From: Bacillota bacterium
Lineage (GTDB): Bacteria > Bacillota > Clostridia > Tissierellales > Gottschalkiaceae
Length of the DNA: 15,442 nucleotides
Direction of reading: 5' to 3'
Assembly: GCA_023420895.1 (NCBI GenBank)
Contig: JAEZUY010000034.1
Span: 1-15,442 of the forward strand
Part shown: in pieces, positions 1 through 9,949 of the stretch
How the letters are laid out: the number at the start of each line of letters is the position of its first letter
Position numbering within the stretch: position 1 is the stretch's first letter
Notes under the pieces: model-generated
The model's database searches: none
The model's input: the letters and a program-made list of their open reading frames with translations, nothing else
What the model was told of the DNA's origin: nothing
Translations under genes and position numbers: made by a program

Positions 1-600
1 TACAACTCCATTTTTATTTACAAAAGGAAGTGTGATTTCAACTGGCACTGCTTTGTTTGCTGTTATCATTTCATCATCAGCACCAGAATAAGTTGATAAT
101 TCTGTTACCTCATGAATATAGTATTTATTAGGTTCACTCTGATCAAGTGCTGACACATCTAATGTTAGACCTGTATCAGTTGTTACGCCGCAAAGGTAAG
201 TAGTTTTTAGACTTTCTACTCCATTTTCTGTTCCTTCTGCTATTACATTTGCAATTGTTTTGTCACTTAGCGAACCGTCCGCTAAATAAACTTTTTTATT
301 AACATCTGTAACTATGAAGAAAACATTTCATGCTTCTTTGTAATTCTGTGCAGTAGTTCCTTCAAACAGAGCTTTGAATGCTCCAAAGTCTTCTGTCCTT
401 GTGTATTTTCTTTCTCCATTTTCATCAAGCGGTTCTTGATAATTTTCAAGCTCTTCAGGAGTCATCATAAGTTTGTGAATATTAACTGATGTAGTTTTTG
501 CTCACTCAGCCATAGAGAATGTCGAAAATACAGATACTAGCATTACTACTGAAAGAATAATGCTAAATATGCTTCTCTTTGAATTCTGTTTAGAGTTCAT
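1..600 (-). CDS. Major pilin of FimA/SpaA type, 3' end outside window, two in-frame TGA codons
   Basis: Reading from the ATG at 600-598 gives about 200 residues with no TAA or TAG, but TGA at codon 33 (504-502) and codon 91 (330-328). The product starts with a signal peptide (basic MNSKQNSKR, hydrophobic stretch to about residue 28, likely cleavage after SMA). A pilin-like first strand follows, with VNIHKLMM at 39-46, then mixed beta-rich sequence. The visible end, VEITLPFVNKNG, resembles the stretch that normally lies just before the YPKN polymerisation motif of sortase C pilins, so that motif and the anchor should be just left of the window. AGGAG lies 9 bases before the start. An in-frame ATG three codons upstream overlaps this site and is less likely. 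By family knowledge it would be the covalently polymerised shaft subunit. The TGAs could be nonsense mutations, errors, or recoded Trp or Gly. Family call is fairly sure; functionality is not. Confidence 0.75.
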
Positions 601-609
601 TTCCTTCAT

Positions 610-614
610 CTCCT
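610..614 (-). promoter_or_regulatory. Ribosome binding site of the pilin gene
   Basis: AGGAG on the minus strand, 9 bases before ATG 600. Its position selects this start over the in-frame ATG at 609-607, which directly abuts it. Confidence 0.75.
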
Positions 615-656
615 CTTTTTTTATTTTTAAATTTTTGCCCCCAGATTTTTATTTCT

Positions 657-675
657 GTCGGATCCGAGAACCGAC
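657..675 (-). promoter_or_regulatory. Short GC-rich hairpin in the pilin leader
   Basis: GTCGG and CCGAC pair across a 9-base loop, and the palindrome CGGATCCG (659-666) overlaps the hairpin. This is a GC island in a very AT-rich leader, followed in the mRNA by a GGGGG run (642-638). The stem is only 5 bp, so a structural role is an inference. Confidence 0.35.
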
Positions 676-721
676 TTTGTGCTTTGAGAAATATTTTAGT
701 TGTTTTTAAGTATAATTACTG

Positions 722-766
722 ATTTGATATTCATATGATTATCAAATTTGGACTTTAAATCATATG
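722..766 (-). promoter_or_regulatory. Two overlapping, mutually exclusive inverted repeats in the pilin leader
   Basis: Repeat one: ATTTGATA (722-729) with TATCAAAT (740-747), 8 bp perfect, 10-base loop. Repeat two: CATATGATT (732-740) with AATCATATG (758-766), 9 bp perfect, 17-base spacer. One arm of repeat two lies almost wholly in the loop of repeat one, so in RNA only one can form at a time. They begin about 40 bases after the predicted transcription start. They could be alternative leader structures or a dimeric repressor site on DNA. AT-rich sequence makes chance repeats more likely. Confidence 0.4.
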
Positions 767-812
767 TTCTTAATTCCTAATCTATTTCTCTTTCTTATAT
801 TATATTTATTAT

Positions 813-841
813 ATTATAAGCACTTTGTCCAAACTTGTCAA
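813..841 (-). promoter_or_regulatory. Sigma-A type promoter of the pilin gene
   Basis: On the minus strand TTGACA (841-836), a 17-base spacer and TATAAT (818-813) match the consensus perfectly. Transcription should start near 806, giving a leader of about 205 bases. The stretch ACTATTGACAARTTTRG is shared with the gene B promoter. Confidence 0.85.
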
Positions 842-1118
842 TAGTTTTTTTAATGTCATTCAAAACATTTTCTTTATATTATTATATACCCTTGCAAAAC
901 AAATTCAAACACTTTTTTGACTATTTTTCTTAGTGTTTTGTCTTGAAATCCTCGTGTTTCCATTTTTCATAGTCCATTCAATTTTTTGAATGACACGCTT
1001 TGTAATTTTTATAATATTTTCATGGCTTTAATGGCAAAATGCTAAAATCAGTTCAAAAAATGATACATTCAGCCATATTTTCGCCATAATGTGTATACGT
1101 TTTCATATCTGTTAAATA
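842..1118. other. Intergenic AT-rich stretch without a gene
   Basis: No credible reading frame on either strand. Two small inverted repeats are visible: AAACACT/AGTGTTT (907-913 and 932-938, 18-base loop) and CATTCAA/TTGAATG (975-981 and 986-992, 4-base loop). Neither looks like a clear terminator or operator. Confidence 0.5.
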
Positions 1119-1152
1119 TTCCAGGTTGATATCTTATGCTATCAACCCGGAA
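1119..1152 (-). terminator. Probable intrinsic terminator of gene A
   Basis: GGTTGATA (1124-1131) pairs with TATCAACC (1140-1147). The stem extends after one mismatch by TTCC/GGAA to a total of 12 pairs, with an 8-base loop. It starts 46 bases after the TAG of gene A. The tract after it in the minus direction is AT-rich but not a clean U run, so efficiency is uncertain. Confidence 0.55.
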
Positions 1153-1198
1153 ATATCTATTTTATTCTATAATATATAGTTTCTACATATATAACTGT

Positions 1199-4100
1199 CT
1201 ATTTAACCGTCTTTTCTCTATTTCTGAAAAACTGAAACAGAGATCCTGCTGCCAGAAACATTGTTCCTAATACTGTGAATAAAATTGTTCCTCTACCGCC
1301 TGAATTAGGAATATTCGGTTCAATAGTCTCTTTTTTCTTATTAGAATATTCTACAGTAAGATTTCCTTCTTCTTCAGGATTCAGTATGCTGCCTGTTTCT
1401 CCTATGAATCTGGTTCCGTATTCTTTACTGTAAACCATTCTGTAATTATTCACTTCTTTGCCGTTTACCTTATTCACTTTTCCTTCAAACTCCCAGTCTG
1501 GAAGTTCAAGCTCATTGAATTTATATCTGTACTCATGTCCTGTACTGTCGTAAGCGAGAAAATTTTCTATCTGAGCTTCATAGTCATTCTTCTGGTTTAG
1601 AATAAGATATATCGGGCTGAAGCTTAAATCTTTTTTAAACTCAGTTTCTTCAGCATTTGCGGCATCATATGGTCTGTCTGCTTTATATCTTTCAAGCTTG
1701 AATACTGCGCCGAGATTTTCAAGCGCTGAAAGTTCGACATCGCTAAGAGGTTTTCCTGTGCTGTCTTTCCATATCTTCTCAAGACTTATCTTCTGCTCAG
1801 GCCCTTTTACTGAAGGAATCGGGAAGTATCTGAATATCTTGTCTTCTTCCGGTTCTTCAGGTTTGAATCTGGGCTCAAGTGTCGTCGTCTTATTCGCTTG
1901 ATAATAGGTTCCTGCATAATAGCCCTCTTTTTCAGTATCTATATTGATTCTATAGTGAATTCTGATTTCGTCATCATCTCCAAGATTCAGTCCTGAGACT
2001 TCAAATCCCATTTTACCTTCAGAATCTGTAATGCCGCTGACAGCAATATCCTCTAGAAGAGTGTTTCCATCTGAAACCGGCTGATTCTCTGAATTGAGTA
2101 TTCTCTCTTCACTGTCAAGATGAGTGCCTCTATTGTCTTCTATATAAACGTCTCCATCTAATAATTCTCTTGAACTTGCAAGAGTTATAAGTCCGTCTCC
2201 GTTTATATCTTTTATATTGACCATTTCTCCCATAGGGTCTCTGACTATACCGTTGTTTATCGTTTTAGTGTTCATAGTAATTATTTTATTCTCTATTGCC
2301 TGCATACTTTCGATAAACTGTCTAGGCAGCTTGACGCTGTGAGCATTTTCTCCATTCTCTCCTGTAGACAGATTTCTCAGGAATTCGTTCTGTTCTTCAA
2401 CTGAAGCTCCGTCATTAACCTGTCCTAAGTTTATGGACATTGTTATTATTTCAGGAGCGTTCGAACTGTATCTCTCCATCCAGTAGTCTTTTTCCATAAG
2501 TGCAGGTATACCGTGGTCAGTTATTCTCACGCCGTTGAAGTCATACTGAATACCTTTTCCAATATGATACTTACCTGTAGAGAATATAGAGCTGCTGTTC
2601 GAGTTTTCAATATTCGATGCGTTTCTCAAATCATAGTGTGCTGACGGAGCTCCGTCACTTATAACGACTAGAACTTTCTTTCTTCCGTCATTAAGATTTC
2701 CGTCTCCTCCGTATAGAACTTCCATACCTTTCCTTACACCAGCCTGAATATTAGTCTGTCCGTCTATATCACTCGACAGAAGATAATCTCCACTTCCGCT
2801 TCCGGATCCGTCATTGGATCTGTATGCTTTCGGCAAAGCATCCTCTATATCCGCTTTATCACTGGATAAATTCGCATATGGAGTCGAGTAAACGAAATTC
2901 ATAAGCTCTCCATTTACAGCTTTTGCTTTTCTGTAATAGTAATCCATCTGTCTGTTATAAGGATCCGGAAGCTGAGCCATTTCCTGACTCGCTTTTATAG
3001 GATCTATATCTGTTGCATAGTTTACAAGTCCAATGCGCACTTTTGAACTGTTGCTTTCATCATTCAGATTCAGAAGATTGTCTACGGCATATTCTGTATA
3101 TTCTCTGAGCGCCACCATTTTAGAGTTATTGTAAATATATTTCTGTCTATACTTTGAAAAATCCTGCCATTTACCTATTCCTGCTCTTATCTCATCTTCA
3201 TATTTGCTTCTAAACTCTTCATTAGTAGGTCTGATATATTTATAAAGCTGATCATCTTCAGCTCCCTGAACGTAATCATTCATCGATTTTGACATCGATG
3301 CAGAGTTGTCCAGTACAAACACTACGTCTACTCCGGATTCATATCCTGAACCTTTTCCCTCTACGGTAAGATCCATATCAAATTCTCCGGGAATATCAGT
3401 CTGCTGTCCGCTTTTTCCTATCTTCGCATCAGGATAATCTATTTTATAAGGCTCTCCCTTATCTTGACCCTTCGGAACTTTTTCTGAATTCAGCTCTGTA
3501 TTGTCGAGATGAGTATAAGAGTTCCTTATATCCGGTCCGTCCTGACGGAAATCCTCCGGATACTGTCCGGAATCTGTAGTAATGTATTCCGTAGGATCCT
3601 GCTGCTGTTCAAATTTATTTATTCTTCTGTTCTCAGCTATAAACTGATTTTTTTCCTGACTGTAAACGTATATGAACGATTCATAGCCATCTACTTCTTC
3701 CTCTTTTATTGCATATCTGTATTTGTTTCCGTTCTCATCATAATTTCTGAGACCTGAAATTTTATTTATTTTCTGAGCATAAAATAATCCTTCTGGAGGA
3801 ATCGTATACGTATTGTCAGGGTCTTTTAAGTCTTCTGCTTTAAAAACAGATTTTTTATCGAGAACTTCAGATTTTCCAAGCTCGTCGTATCTTATTATCT
3901 CGAATTCTGCTCTAGGAAGACTCTGTCCTTTCAGTATATTAGTCCACCATTTCTGAATCTCAATACTTGTGTAAATACCCTCGACCTTCGAGATGCACTC
4001 CCCTATATTGGAACCTCCTATCATTCCTGAAACTTTCAGATTGTACTGGCTTATATCAGTCTTAGTTTCGTCAATAGGCATAGTCATCTCAAATACGTAT

Positions 4101-7100
4101 ATGCCGCCTCTATCCGGATTGTCTATATTGAGCTCATATCTCGGAACAGAACCTGTCACGCTCTGTTTAAAGCTCAGTATATTCATATCTGTTATTTCAT
4201 TTCCGTTCAGTTTTCCTTTTTTATCAGAATCTCCTGGCTGCATCATGCCGAGCTTGCTGAGTTTCTGATAATTTCCTTCATCATCTGTAAAGTTGAAGTC
4301 TAAATCTATATTTCCTCCATTGTAGCTCTGAACTTCTGCTGTCCAGATTACTGCATCTCCTGTGCTGTTCAGCTTTCCTAAAAGTCTTACATCACCATTG
4401 TTGTTCTTAAGGTGACATCCGATGAATTTATTCTGAAAATTCCTCTTTGAATAGAGAGACTTTCTTCAAGCTTTCCGCATCCGGATCCGACCATATCTAT
4501 ATTGAAGTTCATAGTATAACCATTCTTCACTTGTGATAAATCTGTTATCGGTGTGCTGAATGACATCTCCACAAATTCTCCCGGTCTGACAATTTTAACT
4601 TCATCTCTTTCCTTCGCTCCCCAGTCTTCTTTATGAAGATTTGAAGTAGTGCCCGTTACAGATGTTTTCTGGAACGTATGTCTTTGTATAAGGTTATTGT
4701 TTATATTGACGTCTCTCAGTGTATAAGGCATATATTTCATCATATCAGCTATATTGTCTTCAGTAAGTTCATTTTTATGGTCAAGCCCCATGGAATTATA
4801 TATATCGTATACTCCCTGTCCTACTTGAACTTTTACTGTGTCTTTCAGATTTTCACTCTCAGGATCAAATGAATCCTGAGTTATATAAGGGAACATCTGA
4901 CCTTCTGATATCATTGAAAGTCCTTCTATATTTCCAAGACCTGCTCCCGGTGTCAGTTCCATATTCACAGGCCAGCTTCCATTGGAACTGCTGATATTTG
5001 TAGCTTTAATTATCCACTGAATATTCTTTCTGTCATTAGTGATATAGCCTTCCATGTAGATATTGAATTTTCTGTCATCTCCGCATCCTTTCACTTCCGA
5101 CTTGTATACTGGCGGCAGTGAATTAATTGAAGGAGCTTCGGCTGTAAAATCTTTCTTATCTATAGTTATATCATCTATTTTAAATTCTAGAGATGCTTCC
5201 TGTTCATAATTTCCCGAAGGGAAGCTGTCTGTTTTTGCATCTCCTTCTATTTCCAGAATATATCCTTTTAAATCTGGACCTACATCCGGAACTTTGAAAG
5301 AAGCAGTTTTCTTGTCTTCAGAAATATTAAATATCACATCTTTATAAGGGTCATTTTTATCAGGAGTTCCGTCCTCTTTTCTAGGATAAAGCGTCATATT
5401 CCTTATACCTTTCTGAAGTTCATCTTCAGGTATCGAAACGCTGAATATCATATCTCCATAGCTGACATCCGACTTTGCTTCTATATTGTAAGTCCATTTC
5501 TGTGTGAAATCTCTAAAAGTATATCCAATTCCCTGAGCATTCATCACAACATTATGACCTACACTCATAAGTTTTTTTGCGGCTGATATTCTGGGAACTG
5601 TCTCTTTCGGATTGTCCGACATTATTTTAGTTCCTGCATATACAGTATATCCTGATTTCATTTCTGTATCGTCCGGATTTTCAGGATTCAATGTTTTAGG
5701 CGGGTTCTTGAGTCCCTGTGCTTTAAAAGTATATATATATTTAACTTCTCCAGATGACTTCTCAAAAGTTCTGTCATCTATGAGTTCATAATATCCGTCA
5801 ACCTTAGTGAAATGTCCGTTTATATCTTTTTCAGTCTGAACTCCGTTCTCTTCAACTATAAGTTTCAGCTGATTCGGATTTATAAGCTCTTTTTCGGAAA
5901 ATCTTATCATATTTATAGGCGCTCTCAAAGTCTGTCCGTCTTCTGAAGCATTTTTAACTATAGTAACCGTCCAGTCAGACTCCATATTTATCATTGAACC
6001 TTCAACTGAAACGCTTCCGCCATTTTCCACTGTTATATAATTCTCTTCAAGTGTAAATGCTGCAGTCACTATATTATTTTCATTCTCAGATGAAATCTGA
6101 ATATTTTTTTCTGATTCCCCGACAACATTGTATCTGTCTGAAGGAACTATCTTAACTGTATAATTTCCTTCCGGAAGATATTCAGACATATAGTTTCCGT
6201 TCGAATCAGTAGATATAAATTTAATAGGTTCTGAAGAATTCTCGCTGAATATCTGGAATAAAACTCCTGAAACGGATTTTCCTTCATCAGTCAGCGCATT
6301 TATATTAATTCTTCCATATTCAGATTTAACTTTCACCTCAGCTGTTATATTGTTTTCCGCACCTTCTTCAATATTTAGCAGTCTGCTGTCAGAGCCGTCT
6401 GTAAATTCATACATGCTTCCATTTTTAAGCTTCACATAGTATTGTGAAGTCTGATTGTACGAAATTCCATGAATATAAGTTTTACCATTCTGATCTGTCT
6501 GATAATCTCCAGGCATCAGCGCATCGTTTTCATAAAACTCTAAATATTCATAAGGAATCTTCTCTCCAGTTTCACTCACAAGAGTCAGATTTACATTAGT
6601 AAGATTACCTGCAGATCTGCTCACAGAAGCGTCGAGTTTTATACTATAATCCTCTTCTGTTATAACAATATCATTAAATACAACTTTGTTATATCCTTCC
6701 TTCGACTTCGTATTCACCACTCTGTACTGTCCCGGTGAAAGCTTTGGAAGTTCCGTCTTCGCGTTTCCTGATGCATCTGTATTTATAGTTGCTACAGGAT
6801 TTGAACTGTCGTCTGTTCTGAAAAGCTGGAATTCATATCCCTGTACCGGGCTGTTGTAATTGTCTACAACTAAAACTGCAAATTCAGAAACATCAGCATC
6901 AGAATTGTCGTATCCGAAACTGTCGTTCACTGTAACTGCTATTTCATCTTCTGCAACTGTGAACTTCTCCATCATATTTCCGCTATGTGTCCAGTTTGCC
7001 GGAACATTGCTGTAGATTATATTATAAGTTTCTCCCTGCGGGACATCTTCAAATACAACCTGTCCATTTCCTATATTCTTAACTTCTCCTACTATATTTC

Positions 7101-9651
7101 CTCTTGAGTCCTGTATTCTCACTGTCATATCTCCAGGGAAGTTTTCTCCGACTGGAGCTGTCGCATTTAGAAACACTTTAGAACTTGACTTAACTAGAGA
7201 CCAGTCCTGATATCCTGAACTCTGGATATCAATTTCCTTTCCCTGATTAATTATTTTATAGCCTTCGAGACTTGGAGTTTTAACTATTTCATAAACTCCC
7301 GATATATTATGGAACACTGCTTTCCCTTCAAAAATAACAGCTTCTATATTTTCTGTTCCGTCTTTCGGCTTAATAGTTATCTTTCTTCTTTCAAGCTTGT
7401 CTGTAAGCGGTCCGAGATTGCCATTTTCGTGTATGCGTATCTCGAACGTATTTTCCTGTGAATCCTTGTCCAGATATATTTTCAGATTCGGTTTGCTGTA
7501 GTTATAAACAAAAACAGTTTCTGAACCTGTATTTCCGGAATATTCAGCATTGCTTACGCTGTCGATTTTCACAGTGTATATGCTGTTTTCATTGAGGTTA
7601 TCGACTTTTGCGCTTTCTCCTGCCGGAATTGAAACTTCTCTTATAAAAGATGTCTCATCTGCTGTCTGGCCGTTATATATTTTCAGAACAATATCTGTAT
7701 CAGAAACATTCGTCGTTATATTCAGATTCCCTGGATATATATCTGTTTTATCTACAGTAACCTTATTCATTTCTGATTCATCCGGATTGTCTGTTTTTCC
7801 GCTGTACATGACTTTTACAGAATCTTCCGGCTGAAAATATCCTTCCGGAACTGTCAGCTCTGCACTGTAAGACTTTCCGTCTGTAAATCTCCCTGTAAGC
7901 TGAACTGTCCCTTCTGCAGATGTCGTTCCTGTTAAAACTTCGCCGCTGTCATCCGTTACACTTACCTGAACTCCTTCTGCCGGAAGTCCGTCATTTCCCC
8001 TCACTTTTATATTCATCACTTTATCCGCCGGAATTCTGTCCAGTTCTATAGCGACATCAGTATTCCCGGGATAAAAAATGAGTTCTGAATCGTACGGATA
8101 GTATCCGTCTTTGTTAACTGTAATAAAATATCTTTTATTGTCTTCATATATTGAATTTATTGCAGCGCTTCCTGTGCTGTCTGTCGTTGCTGAACCTGCT
8201 TCATCTATAATTATCTCTGCGCCTTCTACTGCTTCCTGTGTCTCGGAATCTACAACTGTAAAGTTCCAGTCCTCAGGTTCAGGTTCGGGCGGAACGGGTC
8301 TTTCAGCCGTGAGCACTGTATTCACTGTTGTTCTGCCGTGAATATTTCCATTAGCAGTAGTTCTGCTGATTTCAACACTCAGTCTTACGCTGTCTGTTTC
8401 AGGATCGCTCGTAAATACAGTAAATTCCGTCTCTTCATTACTTCCTACTTTTTTATTTCTGTGTCTATATCCTCCTGATACCTCTATTAATTCATCTTTG
8501 CTTGAAACTACCGACTCTATTCTGAGATTTTCACTTGAAACATATAAATACCAGTATTTATCTCCTGAATAAGGTCCTGTGTGAATAGCGTCTATCGTCC
8601 ACTTCAAATAACCGCTCGAATCTTTTACTACTGAAACATTCTGTATATTCATAGAGTTTCCGTTTATTGGAACTTCTGGACTCACCGTCCACTCATCTTC
8701 AGTATTTCCTGTGTTCATCATGGCTATAGGCGCATTCATAAGTCTCAGCCCTATAGGAGCCGCAGTTATATCATTTATGCTCAGTTCATTTATGAAATCC
8801 TGTTTTTTACGTTCCATTTCCTCATAATCTGAAGATCTGTCTTCTTTTTCAGTATTTTTCTGTTCTGTTTCTTCACTATTATTGTCTTCTTTTTCGCTTT
8901 CTCTCTTCAGCGATTCTTCTCTCTGCTTATCCTGTCTCATATTCTTTTCAAACTCTGAGAGTTCAAGCTCAAGCGCTCTTTGAAGTTCTTCGTCTTCAAG
9001 ATTCATTTCTGTAAGAGCTTCTTCTGTTTGAAGCTCAGGTCTGTCTTTTTCATAAACAGTCAGATATTCATCTATCTCTTCAAAGCTTAATTTATGATTT
9101 CCAAAAGCAGATTTTTCAATTTTTCTGAGACTTTCGCTTTCCGGAAGAGCAATTTCTTCTGCAGGTGTTCCGAAGAACGCATAGCTCTTAATCTTTTCGA
9201 GATTGTCAGCTTTTGAAAGATCAATATTTTCTATTCCAGAAAAAGCGAATGCATAATCTCCTATTTCTTTTAAATTTTCCGCTCTGCTGAAATCTGCCGC
9301 CTTAATATCCTTTCTGTCATAGAAAGCCAGAGGCTCAATTCCCGTAACTGCTTTTCCTTTAATCTCAGCAGGAACCTCTATCTTTAGATTTTTACCATCA
9401 TACTTATCGCCGGCATCTTTCATTCCTGTGATTTTTCCCGTTTTAGCATTGAACCTCAAATCACTTATTTCTACAATTTCATCTTCAATTGAATTTTTAT
9501 CCTGCTCAATAATGAATTTCTCTGTATTTTCACCTTGAACAGCCTTGATTTCTGAACTCTCTATCGCTAATGATACCTCCGGAATTACAGGAAATACTGT
9601 ACTCAGAACCATCATTAGCGATAGAAGACTGTAGAATAACTTTTTTCTCAA
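1199..9651 (-). CDS. Giant multidomain vWA surface adhesin with sortase anchor, one frameshift
   Basis: About 2,816 residues if one break near 4425-4468 is bridged; as read, the first frame stops at 4389-4387 (1,754 residues). Approximate domains: signal peptide 1-29; BspA-like leucine-rich repeats 60-190 (IGDYAFAFSGIENIDLSKAD); charged coiled coil 190-290; Trp-centred beta domain 320-455; about eight stalk repeats 460-1190; four more Trp-centred domains 1200-1890, the last two with paired cysteines; Cna-B-like domain 1895-1990 (possible isopeptide Lys in QKWW, Glu in IKEEEVDGY); vWA about 2100-2450 with complete MIDAS (DNSAS near 2114, Thr in GQTN near 2298, Asp in SDGAP near 2333); second Cna-B-like domain about 2620-2720; IPNSGG near 2781; membrane helix; tail RNREKTVK. 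Start is TTG. The product would be a wall-anchored adhesin or ancillary pilin. Ligand unknown. Confidence 0.85.
3945..5110 (-). repeat. Two tandem beta domains with paired cysteines inside gene A
   Basis: The first domain opens with KGCGDD (Cys 5085-5083) and closes with GSGCGK (Cys 4479-4477). The second opens with FIGCHLK (Cys 4417-4415) and closes with IGECISK (Cys 3997-3995). In both a Trp follows the first Cys by 22-24 residues (IQWIIKATN and VIWTAEVQ). These appear to be the only four cysteines in the protein, which suggests one disulfide per domain. Spacing differs (about 202 and 140 residues). The gene's frame break falls exactly between the two domains. Confidence 0.6.
4425..4468 (-). 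other. Frame break of gene A
   Basis: The upstream frame is genuine through GCGKLEESL, then runs into an out-of-frame tail to TAA at 4389-4387. The downstream frame is genuine from FQNKFIGC and is closed upstream by TGA at 4468-4466. A -1 (or +2) correction is needed. Candidate sites are the TTT run at 4461-4463 and the (AG)3A run at 4453-4459. Confidence 0.8.
6095..8270 (-). repeat. Array of about eight small beta-sandwich stalk repeats in gene A
   Basis: Eight divergent units of about 75-95 residues, each with a hydrophobic opening strand, a central Asp/Ser-Gly turn and often a closing GY or NY motif. Opening strands include WNFTVVDSETQEAV, MNIKVRGNDGLPAEGV, EFAVLVVDNYNSPVQGY and GRININALTDEGKSVSGV. 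They resemble Cna-B or carboxypeptidase-regulatory-like folds. Divergence at protein level and no obvious DNA-level identity suggest an old stalk array rather than a recent expansion. Confidence 0.65.
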
Positions 9652-9665
9652 AACCGTTCCCTCCT
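9649..9665 (-). promoter_or_regulatory. Ribosome binding site and TTG start of gene A
   Basis: AGGAGGG (9665-9659) lies 7 bases before TTG (9651-9649), which opens directly into a good signal peptide beginning MRKKLFYSLL. No ATG or GTG fits better, so a TTG start is the best call. Confidence 0.8.
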
Positions 9666-9720
9666 ATGTGCATAAAATATTTCGACTATCTTCTATTTAA
9701 CCTAATTATCTATATATAAT

Positions 9721-9813
9721 TTAAATGTCTTTGATTTCCATTAATTTATTCCATATTTCAGATATTTGGTAATGAAAATCAATTAATTCTATTGATTTTC
9801 CACCTTTTGTCAT
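9721..9813 (-). CDS. Possible 30-residue leader peptide ahead of gene A
   Basis: ATG at 9813-9811 to TAA at 9723-9721 encodes MTKGGKSIELIDFHYQ followed by ISEIWNKLMEIKDI. The second half could form an amphipathic helix. The ATG lies only about 8 bases after the predicted transcription start of gene A, so translation would be nearly leaderless; no ribosome binding site is visible. It spans the hairpin at 9774-9800. Chance ORFs of this size are common in AT-rich DNA, so this is a candidate only. Confidence 0.2.
   Translation of the reverse strand: MTKGGKSIELIDFHYQISEIWNKLMEIKDI
9774..9800 (-). promoter_or_regulatory. Perfect 10-bp inverted repeat in the gene A leader
   Basis: GAAAATCAAT (9774-9783) and ATTGATTTTC (9791-9800) pair perfectly around a 7-base loop. 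It begins about 20 bases into the predicted gene A transcript and lies 150 bases past the stop of gene B. It could be a leader stem, an operator, or a weak end for gene B transcripts. No proper U run follows in the minus direction. Confidence 0.4.
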
Positions 9814-9827
9814 TATATATACTATAA

Positions 9828-9856
9828 ATTATAGATAATTCTGTCCATTTAGTCAA
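9828..9856 (-). promoter_or_regulatory. Sigma-A type promoter of gene A
   Basis: TTGACT (9856-9851), a 17-base spacer and TATAAT (9833-9828) on the minus strand, one mismatch from consensus. The predicted start near 9821 gives a leader of about 170 bases. The spacer contains TGGACA, as does the pilin promoter spacer. Confidence 0.8.
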
Positions 9857-9949
9857 CTTTTCACCATGTAAAATGAAGAATCATTCTATGCCATATAGCA
9901 GTTCAGTTTTGCAGCCTTTATAAATTGAAATTTAGTTCTGTCATTTTGT

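Noticed and set aside
1..600. Genome-wide UGA to Gly or Trp code as in Absconditabacteria/Gracilibacteria or Mycoplasma
   Set aside because: The other genes have no in-frame TGA despite many Gly and Trp codons, and the sortase-anchored surface biology does not fit those groups. Kept only as an open question for the pilin.
2780..2815. Gly-Ser run (GSGSGSG) in the gene A vWA as a variable repeat
   Set aside because: Only about seven residues with mixed codons; it looks like a surface loop and not a DNA repeat tract.
9774..9800. Terminator of gene B
   Set aside because: The stem is AT-rich, lies 150 bases past the stop and inside the gene A leader, and lacks a U run. Gene B has no clear intrinsic terminator.
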